A stretch of DNA of 39,293 nucleotides from positions 1 through 39,293 of IMG/VR virus record IMGVR_UViG_3300020203_000040; one strand, 5' to 3'. This document shows, piece after piece, positions 14,351-22,554 of the stretch. The translations under genes were made by a program, and so were the position numbers. How positions within the stretch are numbered: the stretch's first letter is position 1; each line of letters starts with the position of its first letter. The DNA comes from a virus. The notes under the pieces were generated by a model. The model had not been told where the DNA came from. It searched no databases and was given only the letters and a program-made list of their open reading frames with translations.

Positions 14351-17300
14351 ATGGCAGTTGTTCTGGATTTCGAGGGGTCTTTTAATAATCTTTTGGCGGG
14401 TTTAAAATCCGCTAAAGCCGACCTTACCGGCGTTAGCGACGGCTACGAAAAGCTCGGGGATACTGAACGAAAAGTCCTGTCGGGTGCAGCGGCTAATCAA
14501 GACCGGTTTGCCGGTGCAACCGAAAAAGCGAGCGGCGAAGTAAGGAAACAACAAAAGAGCATAGAAGCTTTAGAAAACCAGCTAAAAGGGTTAGAGACGG
14601 GACAAAAGAAAGCCACCGACCCTGAAACGGTTAAAAGATACAACACAGAGATAGCAAAAACGCAGGCTGCGATAAAGCTAACAAAAGGCGAAAGCGTAGG
14701 GTTTTTTGCCGCGTTGTCTACGGGTGCAAGCGTTTCAAAAGCGGCATTTTCGGCGTTACGCGGGGTGCTTGCCTCGACTTTCGCACCGCTTTTTGCAGTT
14801 GGCGCGGTTTTGGCGGGGCTGCGGCAGGTGGTAACACTTGCAAACGAATTCGAGCAAGGCGCTGCAGACTTATCGGCAATCACCGGCGCGACGGGCGATG
14901 CGTTGGTCTTTTTAAAGGAAGAAGCGATAGCGGTAGGAACCGAAACGACGGTAAGCGCTATACAAACTTTAGAGGCTTATAAGTTAATAGCAAGCGCAAA
15001 ACCGGAGTTATTAGCAAACGCGGACGCTTTAGCCGAATTCACCCGGCAAACCATAACGCTAACCGAAGCGATGGGGGGCGAGTTGCCGCAAGTGGCCACG
15101 GATTTGACCGACATTATGAACCAATTTAGTGCCCCCGCATCGGAGGCGGGACGATTCGTAAACACTTTAGCAGCGGGTTCTAAGGAGAGCGCTGCGGAGG
15201 TGGCAAACTTAGCGGCGGCGCTTGTTGTGTCCGGGGCGGCGGCTAAAACGGCTAACATAACTTTAGAAGAAAGCGTCGCGACTTTAGAGGCGTTAGCCGA
15301 GCAGGGGAAAAAAGGTTCGGAAGCAGGTACGGCGTTTAATAACATAGCGTTAAGACTATCGGCCACGGACGTTTTGCCGGTGGAAGCGATAAAACGATTG
15401 GAGGCGGCGGGCGTAAATATGGCGGCGTTGTCGGACACAACGTTAAGTTTTTCGGATAGGTTAAAAGCGTTAAAGCCTGTGCAAAACGACGCAAACGCCT
15501 TGGTTGCGGTGTTCGGAGATTCGAATTTTGCGGCGGCGAAGATTTTGATAGATAGTGCTGAACGTATAGACGTGTTAACCGAAGCGGTAACGGGAACAAA
15601 TACTGCGCAGGAGCAGGCGGCTATAAGAACGGCCACCGCTTCGGCGGAATGGCAAAGGCTTAAAAATACGATAGCGGCGTTAGTAGTAGGCGGAACGGGG
15701 GGATTGAGCACGTTTTTAGCGGTTATTATTCGTTTTGTTAGAGAAGGTATATTATTTGTAAAATCCGGTTTTGATGCGCTTAAACCGACCTTCGACGTAA
15801 TTTATAATGCTTTTGCGGAATTGTTTACGGTAATAGCTAAACTAATACCTGCGCAGCAAGAAGCTGGCGAAGGTGCGAGTGTTTTAACGACGATTTTTAA
15901 ATTTTTGGCTATACCGTTTAAAGTTTTAGGCTCCCTTTTGGGCTTCGTTATTACGCAATTAGCCGGAACGATAGAATTTTTCGGTAAAGCGGGAAAATCG
16001 AGCGGCTTTTTGCAGAAAGCTTTATCCAGCCTGACTTTCCCGTTTCGGTTATTGTTTTCGGTACTTTCGGAATTGCCTGCTTATGTAGACGGGGGTTTAG
16101 CGGCTATTAGCGTTTTCGTATCGGAAACGGGAAAAGCGATAGGGGGTTTAGGGCAAAAAGTCGGCGCTTTTTTTTACGAGATGTTTAACATAAAAAAATT
16201 AATTACTGAGGGCGCGGGCGATTTAAAGAAAGCGGCAAACGAGTTATTTATAGACCCGTTTAAAGGAATTGGCGAAAAATCGGCAAAAGCTTTTAGAGAC
16301 AGTTTTAATAAAGTTAGCGGTATTAAACAAAAAAACCCGGTTACTAATGTAGTTAGCGAAACCCTGCAAACAACGGGTATAACAAACCAATCTTTTTCGA
16401 GGTCGGATGAAGTAGCGGCAGCGCAGGCGAAAAAAGCAGAAGCGGCGGCGGCAAAAAAGGCCGCAGCAGAAGCGGCGGCGGCAAAAAAAGCGGCGGACGC
16501 AGAAAAAAAAGCGGCGGACGACGCTATAAAATTGGCCGAAGAGTTAGAAAAAGCGAAATTAAACGCTTTAGCCGAAGGCCGCGAAAAACAGCTAATTATC
16601 GAAGATTTTAGATACCGCGATTTATTAGCGGAACTGAACAAATTTGGCTTAGATACTTCGCAAGCTACAATACAGCACGAGACTAATAAATTCGAGATAC
16701 GGCGTAAATTTATAGAAGAAACGGCTAATTTAGAGCAACTTAGCGGGGAAGAACGTATACGGTTTATATACGAACAAAATAAAGCGGAGATAGAAGCTTT
16801 AGAGAATTCCCTTAAAATCGCCGCGCCAAACGGGGAATTAAGCGGCGACCAAACAAAACAAATAAACTTCCTAAAAAAGCAAGCCAACGACCAATTTTTA
16901 AAGGATTTAAGCGCGTTTCAGGACGACGAAATACAGAAGGCCGAAAGCCACGAAATCGCGTTATTAGAGCTACAACGAGCGGCATTTGATAGTCAAATAG
17001 CCTTCGAAGATTTTAAAGAAAAAGCTATTTTAGATATTCGACTAAAATATGCAGAGCAAGCTTTAGCCCTTTTAGAAAAAACTAAAGGTGCGGAAAGTGA
17101 TGCCGCTTTAGCCCTGCGCAAAACAATAAACGAAATTAAAGGCGACATTGCCGAATTGGGCGACACGGCAAAAGAGTTTAGTATTTATAAATTAATTGGT
17201 TTAGACCCTAACAACCCCGAAGACCAAAAAACAATAAATGGCATAAATGTAGCTGCACAAAGTGCAATAAACATTATATCGGAGGTTAACGCACGCAGGT

Positions 17301-18157
17301 TAGAAGCGGCGGAGACTGCTATTAAAGCGTCAGACGAAGAAATCGAAAATATAGATAAAAATATAAAGAAAAAAGAAGAAGAACTTAAAGACGAAAAAGA
17401 CTTAGGGCAGCAAGGTTTTGCTAATCGGCAAATCGAAGTGCAGCAGGAAATAGACGTTTTAAAGCAGCAGCAGGAGGCGGAAAAAGTAGAACGCGATAAA
17501 GCAGTAAAAGAAAAACAACGCGCGCAAAAAGCGCAAGCTATTTTAGATACGATTACGCAAGGCAGCAGTTTAATAACGGCGGCGGCGCAGATTTTCCAGT
17601 CGGTTGCCGCTATTCCTTTTGTAGGGGTAGGCATCGCGGTAGGGCTTATTGGGGCGATGTTAGGCGGTTTTATTGCGGCTAAAGCTAAGGTTTTCCAAAA
17701 TATTAATAAGCAAAAAGCTCGCCACGGCATGTCGGGCAAAGTGACCGGGCGGCTGCACACCCAGGGCGGTGAAAATTTTGGCGACCACATCGAAGTGGAA
17801 CGCGGGGAAGCGTTTGGAATACTTAGCAGGGAAGCAACGGCGGCGCATGGGGACGCGTTTACAGCGTTTGTAAACGCGGCTAATAATAACGACCTTAAAG
17901 GACTATACAAAGCCGTGCGACCCGAAAATAGGTTAAACTCCGAAATTGCAAATAATTTAGCGGCGAAAGAGGCTAAAATTATATCGCTGCAAACTACAAC
18001 CGGGGACGGGCGCGAAATAGCGGAATTACGTAAAAGTAACGAGCTATTAACAGAAATTGTTAAACTACAAAGTAAGCCAAAAACGGACTACACAGCGGAC
18101 GGCAGTAAGATAATTACGACAGGTAAAACCGTTAAAGTAATCCGTAAAACCGCATAA
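14351..18157 (+). CDS. Tail tape measure protein
   Basis: A 1268-residue protein that sets tail length; at about 1.5 angstrom per residue the tail would be near 190 nm, indicating a siphovirus. Residues about 160-420 carry the TP901-type tape measure domain (e.g. SAITGATGD, TETTVSAIQTLEA, SAEVANLAAALVVSGAAAKT). Hydrophobic stretches lie near residues 125-150, 450-560 and 1075-1118; residues 690-1000 are coiled-coil with an Ala/Lys-rich repeat. The start follows the chaperone frame by 5 bases. The C-terminal region after 1118 contains GGENFGDHIEVERGEAFGIL. Confidence 0.93.
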   Translation: MAVVLDFEGSFNNLLAGLKSAKADLTGVSDGYEKLGDTERKVLSGAAANQDRFAGATEKASGEVRKQQKSIEALENQLKGLETGQKKATDPETVKRYNTEIAKTQAAIKLTKGESVGFFAALSTGASVSKAAFSALRGVLASTFAPLFAVGAVLAGLRQVVTLANEFEQGAADLSAITGATGDALVFLKEEAIAVGTETTVSAIQTLEAYKLIASAKPELLANADALAEFTRQTITLTEAMGGELPQVATDLTDIMNQFSAPASEAGRFVNTLAAGSKESAAEVANLAAALVVSGAAAKTANITLEESVATLEALAEQGKKGSEAGTAFNNIALRLSATDVLPVEAIKRLEAAGVNMAALSDTTLSFSDRLKALKPVQNDANALVAVFGDSNFAAAKILIDSAERIDVLTEAVTGTNTAQEQAAIRTATASAEWQRLKNTIAALVVGGTGGLSTFLAVIIRFVREGILFVKSGFDALKPTFDVIYNAFAELFTVIAKLIPAQQEAGEGASVLTTIFKFLAIPFKVLGSLLGFVITQLAGTIEFFGKAGKSSGFLQKALSSLTFPFRLLFSVLSELPAYVDGGLAAISVFVSETGKAIGGLGQKVGAFFYEMFNIKKLITEGAGDLKKAANELFIDPFKGIGEKSAKAFRDSFNKVSGIKQKNPVTNVVSETLQTTGITNQSFSRSDEVAAAQAKKAEAAAAKKAAAEAAAAKKAADAEKKAADDAIKLAEELEKAKLNALAEGREKQLIIEDFRYRDLLAELNKFGLDTSQATIQHETNKFEIRRKFIEETANLEQLSGEERIRFIYEQNKAEIEALENSLKIAAPNGELSGDQTKQINFLKKQANDQFLKDLSAFQDDEIQKAESHEIALLELQRAAFDSQIAFEDFKEKAILDIRLKYAEQALALLEKTKGAESDAALALRKTINEIKGDIAELGDTAKEFSIYKLIGLDPNNPEDQKTINGINVAAQSAINIISEVNARRLEAAETAIKASDEEIENIDKNIKKKEEELKDEKDLGQQGFANRQIEVQQEIDVLKQQQEAEKVERDKAVKEKQRAQKAQAILDTITQGSSLITAAAQIFQSVAAIPFVGVGIAVGLIGAMLGGFIAAKAKVFQNINKQKARHGMSGKVTGRLHTQGGENFGDHIEVERGEAFGILSREATAAHGDAFTAFVNAANNNDLKGLYKAVRPENRLNSEIANNLAAKEAKIISLQTTTGDGREIAELRKSNELLTEIVKLQSKPKTDYTADGSKIITTGKTVKVIRKTA
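16436..16488 (+). repeat. 30-bp repeat in the tape measure gene
   Basis: The word gcagaagcggcggcggcaaa recurs with a 30-bp period (16436 and 16466), giving Ala/Lys-rich EAAAAKKA decads in the coiled-coil part. Confidence 0.9.
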
Positions 18158-18158
18158 C

Positions 18159-19823
18159 ATGAAAGAGGTTAAAATATATTTAGAGAGCGCGATTTTAGAT
18201 AAAACCGAGGTTTTCCCTAAAATAAAAGGGATTTTTGAATATATCCGCGATACGGATAAATTATACTATAAACACACGTCTAAAGATACTTTTAGATTTA
18301 GCGCTGTAAACGATTACGCGATAGTTAAAGAGCACTACGAAAACGAATGCACGGAGATTACGGTATTTGTAGAATATACCTGCGCGGGTGAAATAGTAGA
18401 ATATTGGACGGGATTTTTTACGATGTTTGAAAGTGTGGAAAATCGCGACAAATGTTATATAGACGTAAAAGTTAAGCCGTTAGACGCCTATAAATGCTTC
18501 GAAGCGGCATTAAAACTAACGGCTAATTTATTTGCCGGAACGGCGGTAACTACGCAAGCGATTGGCGGGGAAGTAGAAGAACAACTTTGCACGGCTGAAA
18601 CTTTAGACGGCGATTGTGCGGACTATTACGCAGCGTATTACGATAATTTAGACACCTGTTTAGCCGAACCGACTAATTGGTGTAAAAAGTCGAACAAAGT
18701 ATTTGTTAATAATATAGAACAAGAACCGGAATGCTATTTAAACCCCACCGGGTTGACTATTAGACAGGAAACTACGTGGCACCGGGAAACCTTTACAAAT
18801 GCTTGCGAAATAGGCGAACCGGTAGAACCTACTTTTGCCGGCGGTTGGTCGCTGCTATTAAACAGTTGCGCGGGCGACGGTACGGCGGAATGGTGGCGCT
18901 GTCCTTCGGGAAATTCGGGGATGGTTTTAGGTGCGTACACACGCGGGCGAATGTTTAACGGGGTTATCGAAAACCTGGTATCCGGTATGGGCTGTGGGCT
19001 TACGGTAAAAAGCGAATTTTTCGGCATTAACGCCATAGACGACGCACCCAATAATATAGCTTATGCCTTTGCGGAATTAAATTGCAAAAACATAACTATA
19101 CACCAAAAAAGCGATATTAAATACAAATCGGTGGTAACACCGAGCACCGCCCCGGCGTGGAATGTAAGCCTAAAAAGCTTTTTTGAAGATTTGGATTTTA
19201 TGTTTAACGTTAAAGTTGTTATAATTAACGGGGTTTTAATTTTGGAGCATTACAGTTATTTTTCCGCTAATTCAGGAATAGATTTAACGGGAAAAACTAA
19301 AAATAAGACGCTTAATTACGGCAGCGTGGATAACGTTAAAACAGAATTATTTTACTGGCCTGAAGATGTAAGTTTTGCATTTTTAGCCAATCCGATAGTT
19401 TACGATTGCGGCGAAGAAGTTAAAGAGAAACGTTGCACCGTTTTACACACCGATTTAGATTTTATCGAAAATACGGCTAATGCGGAGCGCGTAGGTAATT
19501 CGGGGTTTGTTTTAGTCTGCAACGAATTAAACGGCACGGATTTAATAATTAAAGATTCTAATTCACCTTTTAATTGGGTTAGCTTGCAGGAAAATTTGCA
19601 TAAGCATGGGAGGCTATTTAAAAGTGGAACTTTAAACGGCAACGCGCAAACCTTTCTTTCCTGGCTGCCCTACATAAAGCAGGATAAATTTAAGTTTACC
19701 CGGTGTTGCGGCGACACGTTTAACCCGGGCGACAGTGTAACGACGGATTTAGGTGTGGGCTACGTTGCGTCGGCAGAAGAGAACATATTTACCGAATCGG
19801 TAGAAATCGAAATTGCATATTAA
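18159..19823 (+). CDS. Distal tail protein, Cys-rich
   Basis: A 554-residue protein placed directly after the tape measure, the usual distal-tail (Dit) slot. The first 130 residues look like a beta-rich tail domain (IYLESAILDKTEVFPKIKGI, FFTMFESVENRDKCYIDV). A Cys-rich middle contains many Cys-Trp patterns (e.g. LDGDCADY...DTCLAE..NWCKK...ECYLN), and CCGD near the end. It may be a Dit-fused baseplate protein with an added metal or disulphide-stabilised domain. The family is not recognised. The next gene begins 2 bases after its stop. Confidence 0.65.
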   Translation: MKEVKIYLESAILDKTEVFPKIKGIFEYIRDTDKLYYKHTSKDTFRFSAVNDYAIVKEHYENECTEITVFVEYTCAGEIVEYWTGFFTMFESVENRDKCYIDVKVKPLDAYKCFEAALKLTANLFAGTAVTTQAIGGEVEEQLCTAETLDGDCADYYAAYYDNLDTCLAEPTNWCKKSNKVFVNNIEQEPECYLNPTGLTIRQETTWHRETFTNACEIGEPVEPTFAGGWSLLLNSCAGDGTAEWWRCPSGNSGMVLGAYTRGRMFNGVIENLVSGMGCGLTVKSEFFGINAIDDAPNNIAYAFAELNCKNITIHQKSDIKYKSVVTPSTAPAWNVSLKSFFEDLDFMFNVKVVIINGVLILEHYSYFSANSGIDLTGKTKNKTLNYGSVDNVKTELFYWPEDVSFAFLANPIVYDCGEEVKEKRCTVLHTDLDFIENTANAERVGNSGFVLVCNELNGTDLIIKDSNSPFNWVSLQENLHKHGRLFKSGTLNGNAQTFLSWLPYIKQDKFKFTRCCGDTFNPGDSVTTDLGVGYVASAEENIFTESVEIEIAY

Positions 19824-19824
19824 T

Positions 19825-21312
19825 ATGGAATACGGGATAAAGCAACCTTTGCGGATTTACGAAAACTTAGCCGACCGGAATGTATTTGCGCCGGGCGGCG
19901 ACAATAGCCCGTTTTGTCTAATTTGTCCGGCAAATATGCTGCTACCTTTCGAGATTAAAAGGCCGTCCGGTGCGTACCCTTTAACGTCTATAAAGTTAAT
20001 AGGAAGCAGCGAAATGGAGTTGCTCACGTATATGGATTCGGCGGATTTGCAAGTATTTTCTTTCGCCGAATTTGATTATATAGTGCATTACGGCATTTTA
20101 CCGCATACAGCAACAATACCGGCGGGTAAATATTATTTAATGCTATCGGATTCCGTAAACACCTGGTATAGTGAAGACATTAATTTTATCGCTTTTAACG
20201 GTAATACTTTAGACCTTTGCGTACCTACAAAAATAACGTATTGGGATACGTGCGACGTGGATGCTATATTTTACCGAACCGGCGAAAAGCAATACAAAAA
20301 TATTATTTATTTAGACGTAGATATAGGTAAACCGGAATACCCGGTAATTATCGAAGCCAGTGAAGACGCGTTCGGTAGCGAAGTTGTGGAATTCGCTAAA
20401 CTCGAAAAAACCTATATTTTGCAGGGGGTTTTTCCGCAGTTTATGGTAGACGCGCTTTGTTTGTTGCCGCTGCATTTTGCTGGCGTTATTGAGGTGCTTA
20501 CGCATAGAGGTTACACGGGAAACGTTTTAACGGTTACGGTAGACCCAAAATGGCAAGGCACAAACGGTGCTTTAGCTTTAACAGATATTTCGTTTGTGGT
20601 GGATCGCGTAATTAAAACTAATTGCTGCGGCGATTTAGAAACGCCGAACATTTACTGCTTAACCGGCGCTTTAGAAGCTTTAGCGGTAATTGTAGAAGGT
20701 AGCACGAATTACCTAATTTTTGAATATACCAACGCTTTAACCTCGGCGCAAGTACCGCTGGTTGATGGCGATAAAGTATTAATTAAATATTTGTCCGGTG
20801 CTACAAATTACCGGAGATATAAAGCGTCTACGGGTACTTATATACCTTCCGGCGTTTTTTTTAACGGCGGGGGCGTAATTGATTTAAACGCCCTAAACGC
20901 AGATTTACCGGATGCCGACATTTATTATTACTATAACGTTGCGGCGGGAAGGTTTTATACAGATCCTGCGATTAGTTCGATAGATACGCCGACAATTATT
21001 TCTGCCGTGGGGGACAAAACACTACAGGGGCGCGGTTTCAGGAATGCGATAATAGAAGTTTGGGAGATAATTGGGGGCACTGCCGTTAAAGTTTTTATCG
21101 CCACGGGTGAACAATTAAATACGGGGGGTATAACTTACCCGCATAACCCTGCGGCGACGGTGACGTATATAAAAGCCGTTGGGCTTAATTGCGAATTAGG
21201 GGAGAGCAAAAACTATTTTTGGGCAGGTGAACCTTTGGGCATAGGTATTATGGCAGTGGGTTCTACTTTTATTGTCGGCGAAGACGAAAGCGACGATGAT
21301 GCTACGGAATAA
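19825..21312 (+). CDS. Tail tip/baseplate-like protein
   Basis: A 495-residue, beta-rich, soluble protein (starts MEYGIKQPLRIYENLADRNV) following the distal tail candidate. It has a conserved-looking Ile-Lys-Leu-Ile-Gly segment (LTSIKLIGSSEMELLTYMDS) and a distal part with repeated Gly/Thr-rich beta strands ending in an acidic tail (GEDESDDDATE). No hydrolase motif is visible. The ATG at 19825 is chosen because it starts just after the previous stop; the earlier codons overlap the upstream gene. Tail tip or baseplate hub role inferred from order. Confidence 0.6.
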   Translation: MEYGIKQPLRIYENLADRNVFAPGGDNSPFCLICPANMLLPFEIKRPSGAYPLTSIKLIGSSEMELLTYMDSADLQVFSFAEFDYIVHYGILPHTATIPAGKYYLMLSDSVNTWYSEDINFIAFNGNTLDLCVPTKITYWDTCDVDAIFYRTGEKQYKNIIYLDVDIGKPEYPVIIEASEDAFGSEVVEFAKLEKTYILQGVFPQFMVDALCLLPLHFAGVIEVLTHRGYTGNVLTVTVDPKWQGTNGALALTDISFVVDRVIKTNCCGDLETPNIYCLTGALEALAVIVEGSTNYLIFEYTNALTSAQVPLVDGDKVLIKYLSGATNYRRYKASTGTYIPSGVFFNGGGVIDLNALNADLPDADIYYYYNVAAGRFYTDPAISSIDTPTIISAVGDKTLQGRGFRNAIIEVWEIIGGTAVKVFIATGEQLNTGGITYPHNPAATVTYIKAVGLNCELGESKNYFWAGEPLGIGIMAVGSTFIVGEDESDDDATE

Positions 21313-21315
21313 AAC

Positions 21316-21338
21316 ACGGTGCATTTTAACCGTTTTTT
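21316..21338 (+). terminator. Weak terminator
   Basis: A short stem ACGGT / ACCGT with 8-base loop followed by TTTTTT. It is short, but the U-run and intergenic site fit a weak intrinsic terminator. Confidence 0.4.
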
Positions 21339-21355
21339 CTAATACATTAATTTTA
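21325..21355 (+). promoter_or_regulatory. Possible promoter for fibre genes
   Basis: TTTA, 19-base spacer, TAATTTTA (21348-21355): two deviations from consensus. The ATG at 21361 begins 5 bases downstream, like the terS context. Low confidence, and it overlaps the weak terminator. Confidence 0.3.
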
Positions 21356-21360
21356 CAGGA

Positions 21361-21729
21361 ATGGCTACTAAAGCGGAAATAAAAGATTTTTTTCAAACGG
21401 GCGACGTACCTACGGAAGCGCAATTTTATGCGTTTTTCGATAGTATTTATTGGTACAACGACGGGTTGGCGCTTTCGGGAACGTTAAACGCGGCGGGGGT
21501 GATTAATATACCCGCAACGCGCGAGCTGCTTAAGATAACGTTTTGGAGCGCTACGGGGCAAAACGTAAAATTAGGGACTTCCGTGGGCTCTGGCAATTTA
21601 TTCGACGAAGAACTAACAGCAAACACGCCGTTTAGTTTCGATTTAAGCCGGTTCAGTATTGCCGGGGAAAACTTGCATTTAACCGGCGAAAATTTGGCCG
21701 CAATTAACTATAAATTTATACTTTTATGA
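21361..21729 (+). CDS. Tail-fibre-region protein
   Basis: A 122-residue protein with the N-terminal sequence AEIKDFFQTGDVPTEAQFYA, a linker motif ('F-x-TG-D-x-PT-x-x-Q-F-x-x-x-x-D-S') that I know from many fibre and baseplate proteins of Bacteroidota phages. The remainder is beta-rich (ALSGTLNAAGVINIPATREL). Likely a small tail fibre adaptor or tip component. The stop overlaps the next start (ATGA). Confidence 0.6.
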   Translation: MATKAEIKDFFQTGDVPTEAQFYAFFDSIYWYNDGLALSGTLNAAGVINIPATRELLKITFWSATGQNVKLGTSVGSGNLFDEELTANTPFSFDLSRFSIAGENLHLTGENLAAINYKFILL

Positions 21730-22550
21730 AAAACATTATTTTAGCGTTTATGGCGCTGTTTGTTAGTTTTACCGGCTTTTCGCAATCGGAAATCAGCCGC
21801 GATAATTTAACGGCGAAACAGAAACTGGAGATTAAAACCGGCGGCGTTTTTACGTTTAATGGCTCGCAAATTACGGGTATATCCAACGACCCGACTTTAA
21901 CCGATTCGCTACCTACGCACCTATTAACTGAAGCTGCGGCGAAAGCTTATGTAGACGCTGTAACGGGCGGATTTACGGCAAGCTACGTTTCTGGCGATTC
22001 TATTTTTCTCGTAACGCCGGCAGGCGATACTATTTTTACCGGTTCGGCTATTGCGGCAGTAGGGGGTTTAGTTACTGAAGCTGCGTTAACGGATTCTATA
22101 CAAATATTATTAGACAGTATAGCCGCTTTACGCGACGCATTGGATAATATCGGCGCTACTATTAACCAAATAACGCTAAGTGCCTCGGCGGAAACGTCTA
22201 TGCAATTACGGTATTTTGGAAGCGGAACGCCGACACTCGTAAAAACCGGCGCGGGGAATTTTACGCTAACATTGCCCGATGGGGTTTTACCTAATTCGTT
22301 TAAATGGTCGGGGAATAACACAAATTTAGACGGGGGTAACGCAATTAATTTACTTATCGTTTCGGTGTCGGGGAATAACGAGTTTTTCGGTTTAGACATA
22401 CGGGCGGCGAGTAGTGGGAATGTAGTTAATTATCCGGCGTTAAGTGTAACGGTAGACCAGGATGTAACCGTAACAGGAAGTGTTCAGGCGAAAATAACCA
22501 ATCTGAACGGTTTTGGAGGTTCAGGCTTTGTAATACTTGCAAAATTCTAA
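21726..22550 (+). CDS. Fibre-region protein with signal peptide
   Basis: A 274-residue protein with a convincing Sec signal peptide (MKNIILAFMALFVSFTGFSQ, cleavage near residue 20). It has a central region with repeated DSL/LTEAAAKAYVDAV motifs of trimeric fibre linkers and a beta-rich C terminus (VNYPALSVTVDQDVTVTGSV). A virion fibre would not need a Sec signal, so the gene may code for a secreted surface protein adopted into the fibre cassette, or the peptide may be retained as a trimerisation anchor. It overlaps its upstream neighbour by 4 bases. Confidence 0.6.
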   Translation: MKNIILAFMALFVSFTGFSQSEISRDNLTAKQKLEIKTGGVFTFNGSQITGISNDPTLTDSLPTHLLTEAAAKAYVDAVTGGFTASYVSGDSIFLVTPAGDTIFTGSAIAAVGGLVTEAALTDSIQILLDSIAALRDALDNIGATINQITLSASAETSMQLRYFGSGTPTLVKTGAGNFTLTLPDGVLPNSFKWSGNNTNLDGGNAINLLIVSVSGNNEFFGLDIRAASSGNVVNYPALSVTVDQDVTVTGSVQAKITNLNGFGGSGFVILAKF

Positions 22551-22554
22551 TTAT

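Noticed and set aside
14977-15711. Minus-strand ORF of 244 residues in the tape measure gene
   Set aside because: Antisense shadow of a GC-skewed coding region; no family likeness.
16174-16887. Long minus-strand ORF (237 residues) inside the tape measure gene
   Set aside because: It is opposite the clear coding frame, composed of Ser/Ala/Phe runs produced by the antisense of the Ala/Lys-rich region; no start signal.
17185-17910. Minus-strand ORF of 241 residues in the C-terminal tape measure region
   Set aside because: Antisense of a coiled-coil coding sequence; no signature.
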